The position numbers were made by a program, and so were the translations under genes. A DNA stretch of 64,000 nucleotides, from contig NC_084468.1 in the NCBI RefSeq assembly GCF_027409185.1, positions 51,647,001 through 51,711,000 of the forward strand, given 5' to 3'. This stretch comes from Cynocephalus volans (Eukaryota; Chordata; Mammalia; Dermoptera; Cynocephalidae). Below are positions 11,766 to 24,149 of this stretch, piece after piece. Numbering within the stretch: position 1 is the first letter of the stretch; each line of letters starts with the position of its first letter. The notes beneath the pieces are model-generated. The model had not been told where the DNA came from, did not search any database, and saw only the letters and a program-made list of their open reading frames with translations.

Positions 11766-12204
11766 ACAGAAATAAAATATTCTGTTGATTTTTGTTATAT
11801 AAATAAATATATTATTGATGCTTAATAAATACAGATGATTGACTAATAAACTATTAAGTGTCCACACATGTCAATAAAAAGAGTAATTGAGCCAAGCACC
11901 AACAATGCCATCAATTAACCCAATAACAAAATTCTCCAGCAGGGTGGTTATTAATTAAATGTTGTTAATTAATGAGGGTATCTGGTAGCCTATTGCATTT
12001 TTGTCAGTGTTAATTTTTGATTGTTGAAAACAACTTGTGACAACTGTATTACTATAGTTCATTATTTCTTCCCATATTAATATTCAATTAAATTTGTTTT
12101 CTCGCGCCTAACTTCAGGTTCTTTAATGATGCTCTATAATGAACTGAGTATATTAATCCCATGCAACTGTGTAACATTAACTAAAATTATGTAAAGATGC
12201 TGAA

Positions 12205-12325
12205 GCAGAAGCGAGCATCCTTGGACCTAGTACTGGATTTCCTCTATTACCTGGGTGACCTCAGACAAATTATTTAACCTTCTCCGGCTCACTTCCCTCA
12301 TCTAAGAGGATAAGGATGGAAAACT
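12205..12325 (+). repeat. MIR remnant
   Basis: 'TACCTGGGTGACCTCAGACAAATTATTTAACCTTCTCCGGCTCACTTCCCTCATCTAAGAGGATAAGG' is the MIR core (ctgtgtgaccttgggcaagttacttaacctctctgagcctcagtttcctcatctgtaaaatgggg). Confidence 0.7.
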
Positions 12326-14479
12326 GAGGTACCTTCCCAGACTAGTGTTTTTCCCTAGGTAACCTCAATACATCTGGGCCTTCCTGCTTCTGCCTTCTGG
12401 CATATTTCCACGTACCATCACATCCAACCAATAAAAATTCCACATTCCAAACACACTGAAATGTATTTTTATTCAAGTTTCTGCAGATGGACAAAGGGAA
12501 ATACATTGCATGACACAGAGCAATATGCTCTAGAATTTCTCTTTGCTACTTTCTGTTCCCCAAATGTCCACAATGGCTGGCTCATAAAATCTCTCCTCTC
12601 TTTGATCCCATATTTTATTTCCCAAACACTTTCTTCCCAATACTCCATTCAATGCTTGAGCATTGGTTTCTGTTGTAACATGCTCTCTCAACACACTCTT
12701 CCACACTCAGCTGTATGTTATGTAGTTCAATTTAGCTTTTTTAGATTTCATTCAATTACGTTGACCCATTATTCCAATCAGCCCTACAGAGCAAAGTGAG
12801 CAAACATTTATAACTTAATTCTATTCCTTTTATCCGTATGAAATTTTCAAGGGTTGCCAAAAATTCTCTATGTCCCAATTCTGATACAATCATGCATAAC
12901 ATTGAATATAATCCCAAGGAATATCCTTGAAAAGAAATTCACAGCTTTGGCAGTACCAACAGTAACATCACTGCCAGACACAAGACGTGTAATTAAAATG
13001 GAATGACACAATGCTTTTCCTCTTAGGCAAAAATGTTGGTGTTGAAAGAGTACATTGCAGAGCCTAAATCTTGGCTAAGATATACAAAATAATAAATGAG
13101 TTAGAGCTATCCTTTCTTCTATCTGCAAGAGATTCTTCCATTAACTTTAGGTTATTTATCTTAACCAAATTGTTTTTGAAAAAAGTTGCAAAATTTGTTA
13201 CTAAACATCACATTAAACAAATTACCAATACTTTCAAGAACAATCTTCCCATTACTTGGACTACTTTTGTTTTTACTTATTTATGTATTTATCAGAAACT
13301 ATCAACTGTTTAGTTGTTCCTACATGTATTTAGCGATATAGTTTCTAAGTCAGAAACCCCAATGATATGGGGAAAAAATGAACTGATTGAAAGTCATTCA
13401 TTCATTTTTCACAGGGTAAGACACTGAAATGACAGACCTACCTAAAGCATAGGTTGAAGGGCTGGTACTTCACATTTCACCCTCATTGGCCAACTTGGCT
13501 AAAAAACAGTACTAGGCGTAATGCAAGTTTCAAAGATCTTTTTAAGACTTATGACATTTCTAGTCATCATTAATGTTGGCTTTAATCAAATCTGTAAATT
13601 TACTGAAATTACTTCTCATTCATTGGTGGACTCAAATAGCTAGAACATTCTTTTCAATAAACTCAGCTATTCAGTGGTTTGTCCTTTAGCAAATTAAGGA
13701 GGCATTTACAAACTTTCCTAAATGGAATGCTGGTTTTCTGTCCTATGCCTGCAGATTCAGTCTTCTTGCTGCACAGTGTGGCTTACTAACCAGGAAAACA
13801 CACATACACACACAATCCAAGTTCTTAACTACGAATTCATTGCCCCTTAATCCTTGGTAGTATGCCTCTTTTACTCACCATTATTTTTATATATGGGATT
13901 TCTTAGTAGAAGTATCTACTAATCAACCAAAAGAAAAATGGCACATAGCTGTACCAGCATGCCAAGTTTGATGTCCAATACAAACAGCTCCATTTAAGTC
14001 AAACTATTCTACTCACAGCTCCTGATAAGGAGGTAGCCCTAGATGGCTATGAATTGTACAACTTGACTTAGCTCCTTCTTGGCCAAACTAGAAACACATA
14101 CTTAATTCAAGTTCAACAATCATCTACATAGGCTCTCCAGCAACACATGATGTTGCCTGCCACAGCAAGGTAAACTTCATTAAGCTGATTGTCTTCGGAA
14201 TGTCTGCTTGGATGGAACTGAGCAATTAGTGAAGGGAATTAAAGCTGAGCAGATGCATACAGAGGCTCAAGAAGGTATAATCAGGGCTTAGAGGCAGAAA
14301 TCAAATCTGAGAATGAGCAATCACAGAAAGCCAAATGCATGAGCACATAGAAGGTATGAGGTATAGAAAAGTTGAGTGAAGGAGAAGGAATGAATACAGA
14401 GTGAGAAGCAAAAGAAGGACAGAAATAAGGAGAATAACTGAGTTAAGGATTTGACACTAGAGAGAGATATATGCCCTCT

Positions 14480-15010
14480 CCTATTTGCAGTACTGTCACA
14501 TCCTTACTGCTGCCCTCTTGTCACACTGGCCCACTAGGATGCATTCATTCTCCATACAACAGCTAGTATAATCTTTACAATCGTGCATCACTTCATTTGA
14601 CTCCCTTGCTTGAAATACTCCATGAACTTCCCATTTTAGGACCTTAGAATAAAAGCTCCAGCCCATCTTGTACCATTCTTCCCTCCTGTTCACTTAGCAC
14701 CTGTACTTGGGACATTTTGTCTCCAGACCTTTTCTTCATTCAGAGCTCTGATCAAATGTCAGCTCTTCTGAGAGGACTTCCCAGGCCACTCATTCTAAAG
14801 TACCCTCAGTTATCCCCCAAACCTTCTGCTAGGCACTAATCCATCACCTGATTTTGTTTTCTTTGTAGCACTTTTCACTAGCTGTAATTCTCTTACTTGC
14901 TTAGTGGTTAAAATTTATTGTCTTTTCCCTCCAAGAGGATGTAGGCAAAGACCTTGCATGTATCCCAGGTGCTCAGAATAATAGGAACTCGATAAAATGC
15001 TTGAGAAAGG
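14480..15010 (+). mobile_element. L2 LINE 3' region
   Basis: The sequence runs in L2 order. 'CTTGCTTGAAATACTCCATGAACTTCCC' is followed by 'CATTCAGAGCTCTGATCAAATGTCAGCTCTTCTGAGAGGACTTCCCAGGCC'. Then come 'TTTTGTTTTCTTTGTAGCACTTTTCACTAGCTGTAATTCTCTTACTTGC' and 'CCTCCAAGAGGATGTAGGCAAAGACCTTGCATGTATCCCAGGTGCTCAGAATAATAGG'. These match the L2 untranslated 3' region (cagctcaaatgtcacctcctcagagaggccttccc...gcacttatcactatctgaaattatc...atgtaagctccatgagggcaggga). It is ancient, non-coding and 5'-truncated. Confidence 0.8.
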
Positions 15011-15479
15011 AATGACATGAAAGGAGAGGAGAGAAAAGAAGGGAAGGAGGAAGAACTGGAGGGAACGAGAGTGTGAGGAAGGAGGAAAGAAGTTCCTCTT
15101 GAAGAAATCAAGTCAGCTGCTTTCAGTCCCTTTTTTATTTTAGATCCTGCTTTTCCTCCATGACATCTTGGATTTTCTACAGTTCTACAGTTCCTGCTTT
15201 GTTTGTGACCTGATAATTTATATTTTCCTGGTTGTCTGATGAGCATAGAGCTTAATAAACTCTACATTTACATAAAGTACCTTGAATACATTTCAGATTC
15301 TTCTTAATAGAAGAAGGAAAAAATGCCTATAGGAGTAGCAGTAATGGCAGAGAAAACCTAACCATTTAAGGATAAAATGACTACTTTTTCTTCACTAATC
15401 AAAAAGTTTTTAAAAGTTTAAATAATTATGTTTGGTTTTGGTTTCTGTAATCCTGTCACACAAATTATTTCACCTAGTT

Positions 15480-15880
15480 AAGTTTCTCCTTAATAAAAAA
15501 ATATATCCATGTTAAAATTTTTAGAAACTATATAGAAAAGCACAAAGAAAAAGAAAAACCTGCCATAATCTTACCGCCCACAGATCACTGATAATGCTTT
15601 CTGCATGCATTTTAAATAAGTGAAATCATAACCTACATAATTATTTGTCACCAGATTTTCCACCTGTTATATCAATAATATTCTCATATCTTTAAATATT
15701 CCTCTATGCTATTTTTTCACACTTGTAGTTTACTGCATACAATGTGAATGATTTTATGTAGTCTACCATTATGTTTTGCCTTTAGATTATGTCAGAATTT
15801 TCACAAATCTGAATAATGCTGAGATAAACTCACAAAATTAAATTTTTATATACACCCATAATTTTTCCTTAGGGTAAATT
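15480..15880 (-). repeat. Ancient L1 (L1ME-like) 3' end, antisense
   Basis: 'AAAAGCACAAAGAAAAAGAAAAACCTGCCATAATCTTACCGCCCACAGATCACTGATAATGC' and, further on, 'AATCTGAATAATGCTGAGATAAACTCACAAAATTAAATTTTTATATACACCCATAATTTTTCCTTAGGGTAAATTT' have the order and wording of antisense L1ME-type 3' ends. It is highly diverged. Confidence 0.5.
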
Positions 15881-17384
15881 TAAGTAGTTATTTTTGCCAT
15901 GTATTTTTTTTTTTTTTTTTTGTCTTCTGAGTATCACATAACTGCCAAATTCCAAAAATCCAGCAATCAAAATTAAAATGAATTATATTCATTGTTTAAA
16001 AAAAAAAAACGGGTGGGAAAGAATATTTTTAGGCACTATAAAATAGCTGGCTTTTTTTTTTTTTTTTTTTACAATACCGCAGAACAGTGCAGATATAATG
16101 ACCAGTTTAGATAGCAGGGGAGAAAGATACTGCCTTAAAATTTGCATGCAGGGAACATTAGCAGGAATTTAACGAGCTTTTAAAAACAGCCTGGGTTTTA
16201 AAAGAACAAAAACTGCAGAGAGGAAAGAAATAGGAAGTAAAGTTGCCAATCAGATGACAGATTGTCAGAATTCTTGCTTACAATTAGAGATGCCATTATG
16301 GTTTGTCCATCAACATATATTAAAAGCAGTTTTCTAAAAAAACTCTGAAGCTTTCCACTGATTTAACATCAGTGTCTATGTTTCTTTAATTAAGTGAAAC
16401 AAACCAGGGGAAAGTAAGGGAAGAACAGATGAGGAAAAAAGCTGCCTTTTCCATCCACTTTTCAAAGAAGCCCTCAGTTTGAAATCCACTGAAAGAACTG
16501 CCTCACACACTGAGGAGACGAGGATAGGCCCTTCTTAATCAGGGATGACACAAAATCAAGACTTTTCAGGGCAATACCTACAGGAAAGGATAAGTATTCT
16601 GACAATGTCAGTGTCTACAAACATCCCCTAATGCCACCAGGTAAAAATAATCACCATCAGCAGTGTTCAATGCTTATTCAGCGAGTCATGGACCTAAATG
16701 ACCCAGACTCCAATTTCCACTGCAAAATTTACAGAGATGAAGGAGCTAAAATTCAGCTTACAAAGAAAAGTCACTAATAAAGAAAAAAGTTCAAAACAGA
16801 ATATATGATCACCAATAGTCAATGGTGTCCAAACTGCCAAATAGTGGGCAGCAGTTACAGATTGTCTACTTATTGCTTCAGATCTTGTTAGGTGTTGTGA
16901 AAAGCATTCTTAATATATGCAGATACTGTGTGCTTATGGTTAATCCCAATGGTGTGCTGAAGCCAGTGCCACAGCAGATATTGACTTAACTATCTCCTTT
17001 CAGCTAACTCTGCTTCTTTAGTGAGAGCACGTTGGTAGCTGGAAATTGGCCATGGTGGGAATATTTACATGGAAATTTCCAAAAGCTACATATCAGGGCT
17101 TTTTTTTTTTCTTTTTCCCCATAATGCCAGTTGTTAATTTACTAGCACAACACTGAAAACCTAAATGTATTTCTATGAATTATATATTTAGATATACGGA
17201 CTCTTCTGACGGATAAAATAAAGTATAAAACAGTAAAATAATTAGCCATAGGCTATTTTGGCTGGCAATGTTAATATTAGTCCCAGAAAACACATTTTTA
17301 ATACAGACCCTTTATTTAGTGTGAGCCAAAAAGGCAACTTGAGATCTGCTTAACTATATTGTCTGTGGAATGAAAATTCGCAAG

Positions 17385-17700
17385 TGTACATTTTAATTAT
17401 CTAATTTTACTGAGAAATATTTTACATAGCATAAAATACACAGATCCTAATACAGCTCAATGAGTTTCAACAGATGTATAAACCATGTAACTAATAACAA
17501 GATATAGAGCATTCCCATCACCTCTGAATGTGCCCTTGTTTCTTTTCCAGTCAGTAACCATGCCCACCCTCCTACTCAGGCAATCATTGTCTGATTTCTA
17601 ACACTATAGATTAGCTTTATTTATTATAAGGCACTACCTAAATGGAATCATAAAGTACATTTTTGTGTTTGACTTTGTTCATTCAAAATAACACTCCGAG
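17385..17700 (-). repeat. Ancient L1 3'UTR, antisense
   Basis: 'TTTTACTGAGAAATATTTTACATAGCATAAAATACACAGATCC...CATTCCCATCACCTCTGAATGTGCCC' and 'CTAAATGGAATCATAAAGTACATTTTTGTGTTTGACTTTGTTCATT' are typical of antisense L1M 3'UTRs (ttttattgagatataattcacataccataaaattcaccc...atggaatcatacagtatgtg). Confidence 0.6.
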
Positions 17701-18139
17701 TTACCTTAATAGAGGTGATTGTTGAAATTACATGGGGTGAATAGGCTATATGGGGTGAATGAGAGGGTAGAGAAAGGACAAATGGCAAGTAGAAGTTTAG
17801 ATCACACTTATACCGAATGGGACTAACACTATACCCAACAATTCACCATCCATCCCTTCATTTTCCTTTGCCTGTCAATCTCGCAAGCCCAAATTCTCCT
17901 CCTCATATACAGCCTTATCAGTTGGGTGATTGTCAGATCTACTTTAAATTCCATATACTCAATATATTTAAGATATGGAAAGAGATTTTTAACAAGGAAA
18001 ACAAGCCAATAATAATAATAACTGTTACAAATTAAACAAGATAAGTAAAATATGCACTTACAAGATGTCGTTCCTAACTAGATAGCAGGATTGGCATGAG
18101 TTACCTATAAAATGCGTGCAGTTTGAAATACTTATTTAA

Positions 18140-18295
18140 CGAGCCCGTGGCGCACTTGGTAGAGTGCTGCGCTGGCAGCGCGGCGACGCTCTCACCGCGG
18201 GTTCGGATCCTATATAGGACTGACCGGTGCACTCACTGACTGAGTGCCGGTCACGAAGAAACGACAAAAAAAATAAAAAATAAAAAATAAATAAA
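18140..18295 (+). mobile_element. tRNA-derived SINE (CYN-like, GC-rich subtype)
   Basis: The body starts CGAGCCCGTGGCGCACTTGG and carries an A-box-like TGGCGCACTTGG and a B-box-like GGGTTCGGATCC. The TATATAGGACTGACCGG junction, TGAGTGCCGGTCACGA and an A-rich (AAATA)n tail follow. It is flanked by an exact 17-bp duplication, TTGAAATACTTATTTAA, at 18123-18139 and 18296-18312, which implies L1-mediated insertion. It is not a functional tRNA gene because the acceptor stem and CCA-side pairing are lost in the composite body. Confidence 0.9.
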
Positions 18296-18399
18296 TTGAA
18301 ATACTTATTTAATAGATTTATTGTTTACATAATAAAGATTGCAAAAATTTGAAAAAAAAATAACACTTTGAGATCCATCTTGTGATTTTTGATAGTTCC

Positions 18400-20815
18400 T
18401 TTCTTTTATAAAAAAAATTAATCTTATTTGGAAATAATTTCAAATTTACAGAAAAGTCATAAGAATTAGAATAATATTACAAACAACTGAATATCTGCTA
18501 GCCAATTCACTTGTTGATAGCATTTTATCTATTTGTTTTAACATTTGCGTGTGCTTTCTCTATCATGTTTTATACATACACACACATATACATATATACA
18601 CATACATAGGTATGCATAAATGTATTTAAAATTTTCAAATATACATTTTATAATAATGCATACATTTTTTCTTGAACATTTGACTAATCACATGTATCAT
18701 GGCTTTTCACTTATATGTACTCAGTGTGCTACCCAAAAATAGATTTTCTCTTAGAAAACCTCACTATATTTCTCTTAAGTATTTAACTTAAGTAAATTTA
18801 ACAGCAATAATATTTTTAATAAACTATGTCATATTCTTATTTGTTAATAGACACAGTAATACCTGCAATCTCTTTTTCTGCTATGCAGGGTCCAGTCTAA
18901 AATCAGTCTTCTTGCTTTCTATTGCAGATAAGTATTCTTTTGTATGACTTAAGTTGTTTATGCATTCTTTTTTTGAAGGACATTTGGGTTGTTTCAAGTC
19001 TCAGGCTATTATGAATAAAGCTGCTATAAACTTTTGTCCACATTCTTTTGAAGACATAAGTTATCATTCTCCTGGATAAATAACTAACAGTGAAATTGTG
19101 CAGTCATACTATCAGAGATGTTTTAACGTCGTAAGAACAGCTAGGTGGTTTTCTAAAGTAGTTGTGCAAATTTACAGACCCCCAAAATAAATGAGCATTC
19201 CAATTGCTCCATACCCTCACAAATATTTGTTGTTGTCAGTCTTTAAATTTTAGCAATCTAAAAAAAATGTAAAGTGGTATATGATTGTGGTTTATTTAAC
19301 AATTCTCTGATAACAAATCATGTTAAGCACCTTTGGGCTTATTGGCCATGTTTTATACTTTTGAAATGATCTGTTCATGCCTTTTTCTCATTCTTTTTAT
19401 TAACATGTTTCTCTTTTTATTATTGACTTGTAGATTTTTTTTGTATATCATTTATGAACATCACTTGTCACATATGCACTGTATTTCCCTATTATTTGGT
19501 TTCCTTTTTTTTTTTTTTGCGGATGACGTCTTTTGATTAGGAAAAGTTTTTAATTTTGATTATGTGTACTTTTTAAATTTTCCTTTCCTGTCTAAAAAAT
19601 ATTTGACAAATCTAAGGTCTAGAGCCTATTAGTATTAGCGTATATGATTAGTTACATAATCTATCTTAAATTAATTGGGAGGAACGGTATTCAAAGGAGT
19701 TGACTTTCTTTTCTTTTTTCCCCATAGTTTTCTAATTGTTTCAGAAACATTTGGTAAAAGGGTTTCCTTTCCCCGTTGATACAATTATTTAATATAACTT
19801 GATCGTGTATTATGGATCTGTTTCTGTATCTTTATTATGTTCAATTTATATATTGTCTATGCTAATCATTGATCATTGTCTGATCAATGCCAATACCACA
19901 TTGTCCTGAATATTGTAACTTTTAAGTAAGTTTTAGATTTAGGTAATATAAGTCCTTTTACATTGTTTTTTTCAAGATGTTTTTGTTTCTTCTGGGGCCT
20001 TTGCATTCTCCTATACACAACAGTATCAGCTCATTCTGTACCAAAAAGCAAATCATTTGCTGGATGTGTGATAGGATTTTTATTGCATCTATAGCTAAAT
20101 GTGAGGTAAATTTACATGTTAAACATTGAGCCTTCCAACCAAGAACCTGGCATATCTCTCCATTTTCTTACTTATTCTCTAATTTTTCTCAGCAATGTAC
20201 TGTGGCATTGTATAGTACTATGCAATGTAGCAATGTACTGTTGCTATTATATAAAAATGCAACTGGTTTTATAAATTGATTTTATATCATGGGAAGATGC
20301 TAAATCCAATTTTTATGTTTTTCATTTATTTTGAATTATTACAGAACAATGTCAAATAAAATGGTGAGCATATCCTTGCACATTTCCTGATCTTAGGATA
20401 AAGGCATTCAAAACTTCACTATTAGAGTTGATGTTAACAATAGATTATTGTAGTTTTTTTAATCAGATTGAGGACATTCTGTTCTATTTCTAGATTGCTG
20501 AGAGTTTTCATTATCAGTGGGTAGTGAATTTTATCAAATCTCATTTTTTTTTTTTTTTTTTTTAAAGATGACCAGTAAGGGGATCTTAACCCTTGACTTG
20601 GTGTTGTCAGCACCAAGCTCAGCCAGTGAGCTAACCGGCCATCCCTACATGGGATCCGAACCTGTGGCCTTGGTGTTATCAGCACCACACTCTCCCGAGT
20701 GAGCCACGGGCCGGCCCCCTCTTATTTTTTTCTTTTTGCATCTACTACAATGTCCATAGATTTTTCTCCTTTATTCTGTCAATGTGGTGAATTATATTAT
20801 ATGATTATGCCCTTA
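18400..20815 (-). mobile_element. Old inverted L1 (copy A): ORF2 and 3'UTR remnant
   Basis: Antisense L1 ORF2 text runs in the expected order. First comes the Cys-rich C-terminal region ('TTCCAATTGCTCCATACCCTCACAAATATTTGTTGTTG', about 19200-19235), then 'GATTAGGAAAAGTTTTTAATTTTGA' (about 19535). The region around 'GAGCCTTCCAACCAAGAACCTGGCATATCTCTCCATTTT' (about 20130-20165) follows. The reverse-transcriptase part comes last ('CATAGATTTTTCTCCTTTATTCTGTCAATGTGGTGAATTATATTATATGATTATGC', about 20755-20810). All frames are broken. A SINE (20544-20717) interrupts it. The left limit is uncertain. Confidence 0.7.
20544..20717 (-). mobile_element. tRNA-Ile-derived dimeric SINE (CYN-like), inverted
   Basis: On the minus strand it begins GGGGCCGGCCCGTGGCTCAC. 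It continues with GTGTGGTGCTGATAACACCAAGGCC, the GGTTCGGATCC B-box-like element and the ATGTAGGGATGGCCGG junction. A second tRNA-Ile-like unit follows (GTTAGCTCACTGGCTGAGC..GGTGCTGACAACACCAAG), then GGTTAAGATCCCCTTACTGGTCATC and the A-tail (plus-strand T run from 20544). This is the least diverged dimeric copy in the window. A target duplication is not obvious because the insertion abuts T-rich DNA. Confidence 0.88.
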
Positions 20816-20829
20816 ATGAGACATAAATC

Positions 20830-23800
20830 ACTTTTTAAAAATCCACAAAATTAAGTGTACAATTCAACTCGTTTGGTCAAATAAGAACATTTCCATGATC
20901 TCATAAAGTTATTTTGTGATCCTCTCACCTAACTTCAGTCAAACCTCTGCCCTCACTTGAGACGCTCATCACCACCGATCTCCTTCCTATCACTATACTT
21001 CAACCTTTCTAGACTTTTATAAATGGGATCATAGAGTATAGGATATCTTGTGTCTGAAGTCTTTCATTTAGCATAATGCTTTTAAGAAAATACTATCCTT
21101 CCTTATTGAATTGAATTGGCACATTTGTCAAAAATCAATTATGTACAGTCTATCCTCTTCCATTAATCTATGCTATCCTTAAACCAGTGCCAAACAGTCT
21201 AGACAATCATTGTTTTAGAATTAATCTTAAAATTGTGTAGTGTAAGTCCTCCAAATTTGCTCCTTAAAATCATTTTAGAAAGTCTAGATCTTTTTCATAT
21301 GAATTTTAGTATTTGCTTGTTAATTTCTACAAGAAATTTTGCTTGAATTTTGAATGATTGCTTTGAATTCATAGATCAATTTGCAGAGAATTGATATATT
21401 AATAATACTGAGTCTTTGCAGTAGATTGAATGTCTCCCCAAACTCACTGAAGTTTAATCCCCACTGTAACTGTCAAGGGTGGGAAACCCTACTATGATAA
21501 TTGAAAGGTGGGGCCTTGAAGAGGTGATTATATTGTTAGGACCATGTACCAGTAAATGGATTAATTCATTGATGGTTTAATAGTGGTCATGGGCATGGTT
21601 CTGAAGGCTTTAATAGGAGGACTGAGGAGTTGGCTCTCTCTCTGCTTCTGCCATTTCACCATATGATACCTTGGGTTGCTGTAGAGTCACCACAATGAAA
21701 AGCCCCTCACCAGATGTGTTCCCTAGACTTTGGACTTCCCAGCCTCCAAAACTGTAAGAAATAAATATTATTTTCTTTACAAATTACCCAGTTTCAGATA
21801 CTTTTGTTACTAGCAAAGCAACAGAAATAGACTAGTGACAGTCTTCCAATTAATTAACCTAGGATAGCTCTTTGTTCAGTTAGGTTTTCTTTTTTTTTTT
21901 TTTTTTTTTTTTTTCGTGTACAGGTACGTCTCATAATTTGTAAAATATTTCAAAAAATTCATATTTCTATGCATATGAATAGAGGATTAAAATGCTTTCT
22001 TAATGAATTGAATCCTTTATCATAATAAAACTTACCTCTTTATCTCTGTTAATGTTCCTTGCCCTAAAATCTACTTTATTCAATATTAAGGTGAACACTC
22101 CAGATTCCTTTTGTATATCCTTTTCTATTATTACTTTCATTCAAACCATCTTTATATTTGAAGTGAGTTTCTTGTGGGCAGCAATTGGATTTTGCTCTTT
22201 TGTATCCAATCTGATAATTTCTGCATCTTAATTGAATTTCTAGATTATAATTATATAAGAATTACAATTGAATGTATAATTATTAATTGAATTAATAGAT
22301 TATAATTATATAAGATTTATAATTTATATAATGTAATTATTGATTTGGTTGCATTTCAATTTACGATCTTGATATTTGTTTTCTATCTATCATATTTGTT
22401 CCTTCTATTCTTTTCTGCCTTCCTTTGGATAAATTGAAGATTTAGGTTTAATTTTATCTCCATTTTTCTCTTACTAGTGATAACTTTTTGTTTTGTTTTT
22501 AGTAGTTTTTCTAGGGTTTGTAATACAGATAGATGATAGATAGAGAAATCAAACTTTTATTTTACTTTTAAATAATATTGTACCTCTTGAGGTATATAGT
22601 GTAAGAACTTCATAACATTATATTTTCACTTTTCCTTCTGTCCTTCAACTCTTATTTTTATAAGTTTTACTTCTATATATATTATAATCCTCAAAATCCT
22701 TCTCTTTTTTTTGCTTTAAATAGTCAACTATCTTTTAAAGAAACTAAAATTATATGAAGATAGTTTTACATTCACCTAAATACTTACCTTTTACAACACT
22801 TTATTTCTTCTTCGAGGTCCAATTTTCCTTTCTGACATTTTTCTTATCAGATTGATAAACTTTCTATAACATTCTTTGAACTGTGTTCATAATTCTCAAA
22901 TTTCATATATCTGAAAATGTCCTGATTGCCTTCATTTTTGACAGACGGTTTCCCTGGATATAGAGTTCTAGGTAGGCAGTTTTATTTTATATCTTTGCAT
23001 TTTAAAGGTGTCATTCAATTGTTTTTTGGCTTTTATTTTTTGGTATGACAAGTCAAACATAATTCTTCTTATTTTTCCTCTTTAGGTAATATGATTTTTT
23101 TTCCTCTATCTCCTTTCAAGTGTTTCTCTATATCTCTGATCTTCAGCTATTAAAATGACATTCCCATATATAGCTTTCTTTGTATTTATCATTATTGAGC
23201 TGGCATTAGCTTTTTGAATCTATGTATTGTTATACTTCATATTTACAAAATATTTGCCAATTTTAAATATTTTTTCTGTCCCATTTTCTTTTTCCTCTCT
23301 TTATGGAATTCCAACATGTACATTTCACCACTTTTTTATAGTTACACAGGCTACACAGGCACAGTTCATTTTCTGTGAATCTATTTCCTCTGTGTATTTG
23401 AATTTATGTAATATAATACAATTTGTATAATATAATATACTGATATTTAACATATACATTTTTATAAATAAATTTGTGAAGGTATAATTTACATATAGAT
23501 ATATATAGCATTCAGCGAGTTTATAAAGTAAAATATAAATATTTTAGTCAGTGTTCAAGTTTCTTGATAGTTTTGCAATGTTTGATCTGTTCTAAATTCT
23601 ATCAATCAAATGAACTTCTTATTTCAGATGCACATTTTTTAGATTTAAAATTTCAACCTGATTTTTTTTAAGTTTGCATACCTCCAGTAATGTCCTACAT
23701 TTGTTTACACATTTTATCATCTATATTATATGAAATATTTATAATAGCTATTTTAAAGTCTATGCCAGTAAATTGCAACATCTGGGTAATCTTGTAGTCT

Positions 23801-24149
23801 ACTTCTACTGACTTTTTTTTCCCTCTTATGATGCATTTAACTGCTTTTTTGAGTGCCTAGTAATTTTTGATTGAGTATATTACATATTGTGTTTTATACA
23901 TTGTAGAAACTTTGGGTTTTGTCTTCTTCCTCTAATAATGTTGGCTTTGTTCTGACAGGTAGTTAAGTTACTAGCTCATTACCTTGCTTTTATGGAAGTT
24001 TAGTTTTAATCTTTGTCAATGTGGTTTTATTTTGATTTTGCCCTTAGTACTAGGACAAGCCTTTACTCTCTGGGCTTATTTCTGATAGAAGTTATATATC
24101 ATTAGGTCACCTACAGTAACCTTCCTACTGGATGCAGTTCTATTGGAGC
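20830..24149 (-). mobile_element. Old inverted L1 (copy B), with internal loss and LTR insertion
   Basis: On the plus strand an antisense 3'UTR (20830-21110: TTAAAAATCCACAAAATTAAG...CATAGAGTATAGGATATC) is followed by antisense ORF2 (21110-21411: 'ACATTTGTCAAAAATCAATTATGTACAG..'). A solo MaLR LTR interrupts it, and ORF2 resumes at 21846. The frame then jumps to the endonuclease-region text ('TTTCTTGTGGGCAGCAATTGGATTTTGC', about 22170), so the central reverse-transcriptase part is missing. ORF1-like antisense text ('TGGATATAGAGTTCTAGGTAGGCAGTTTTATTTT..', about 22955) and 5'-side sequence continue to 24149. There the middle-aged L1 is inserted, and the host sequence resumes at 37660. Confidence 0.68.
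21417..21840 (+). mobile_element. Solo MaLR LTR (MST/MLT1-like)
   Basis: It is a 424-bp LTR beginning TG and ending CA. It starts TGCAGTAGATTGAATGTCTCC and has the family text AATCCCCACTGTAAC, GGTGGGGCCTTGAAGAGGTG, CCCCTCACCAGATG, CCTCCAAAACTGTAAGAAATAAATATT and ATTACCCAGTTTCAG. An exact 5-bp duplication, GTCTT, lies at 21412-21416 and 21841-21845, as expected for an ERVL-MaLR integration followed by LTR-LTR recombination. Only the LTR is present, with no coding region. It splits the antisense ORF2 of old L1 copy B. Confidence 0.85.

Larger units (their letters stand above)
11192..14479. other. Gene-free stretch with old repeat fragments
   Basis: I see no credible gene here. An L1M-like 3'UTR piece (11390-11560) and MIR pieces (11600-11765, 12205-12325) are listed separately. 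Open frames at 12461-12799 and 13071-13313 have no recognisable domain, and their composition looks like random AT-rich sequence. Confidence 0.55.
15011..18122. other. Gene-free stretch with old L1 3' fragments
   Basis: No supported gene. L1-like 3' pieces at 15480-15880 and 17385-17700 are listed separately. Long T tracts lie at about 15905-15922 and 16050-16071. The remainder is unassigned AT-rich sequence. Confidence 0.55.

Noticed and set aside
12461..12799. 112-codon open frame as a small gene
   Set aside because: No domain, no plausible start context, no neighbouring gene structure; composition is that of AT-rich intergenic DNA with possible old-repeat content.
18140..18240. Possible tRNA gene with A and B boxes
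   Set aside because: The boxes belong to a SINE with an A tail and target duplication. A proper cloverleaf with paired acceptor stem is not maintained.
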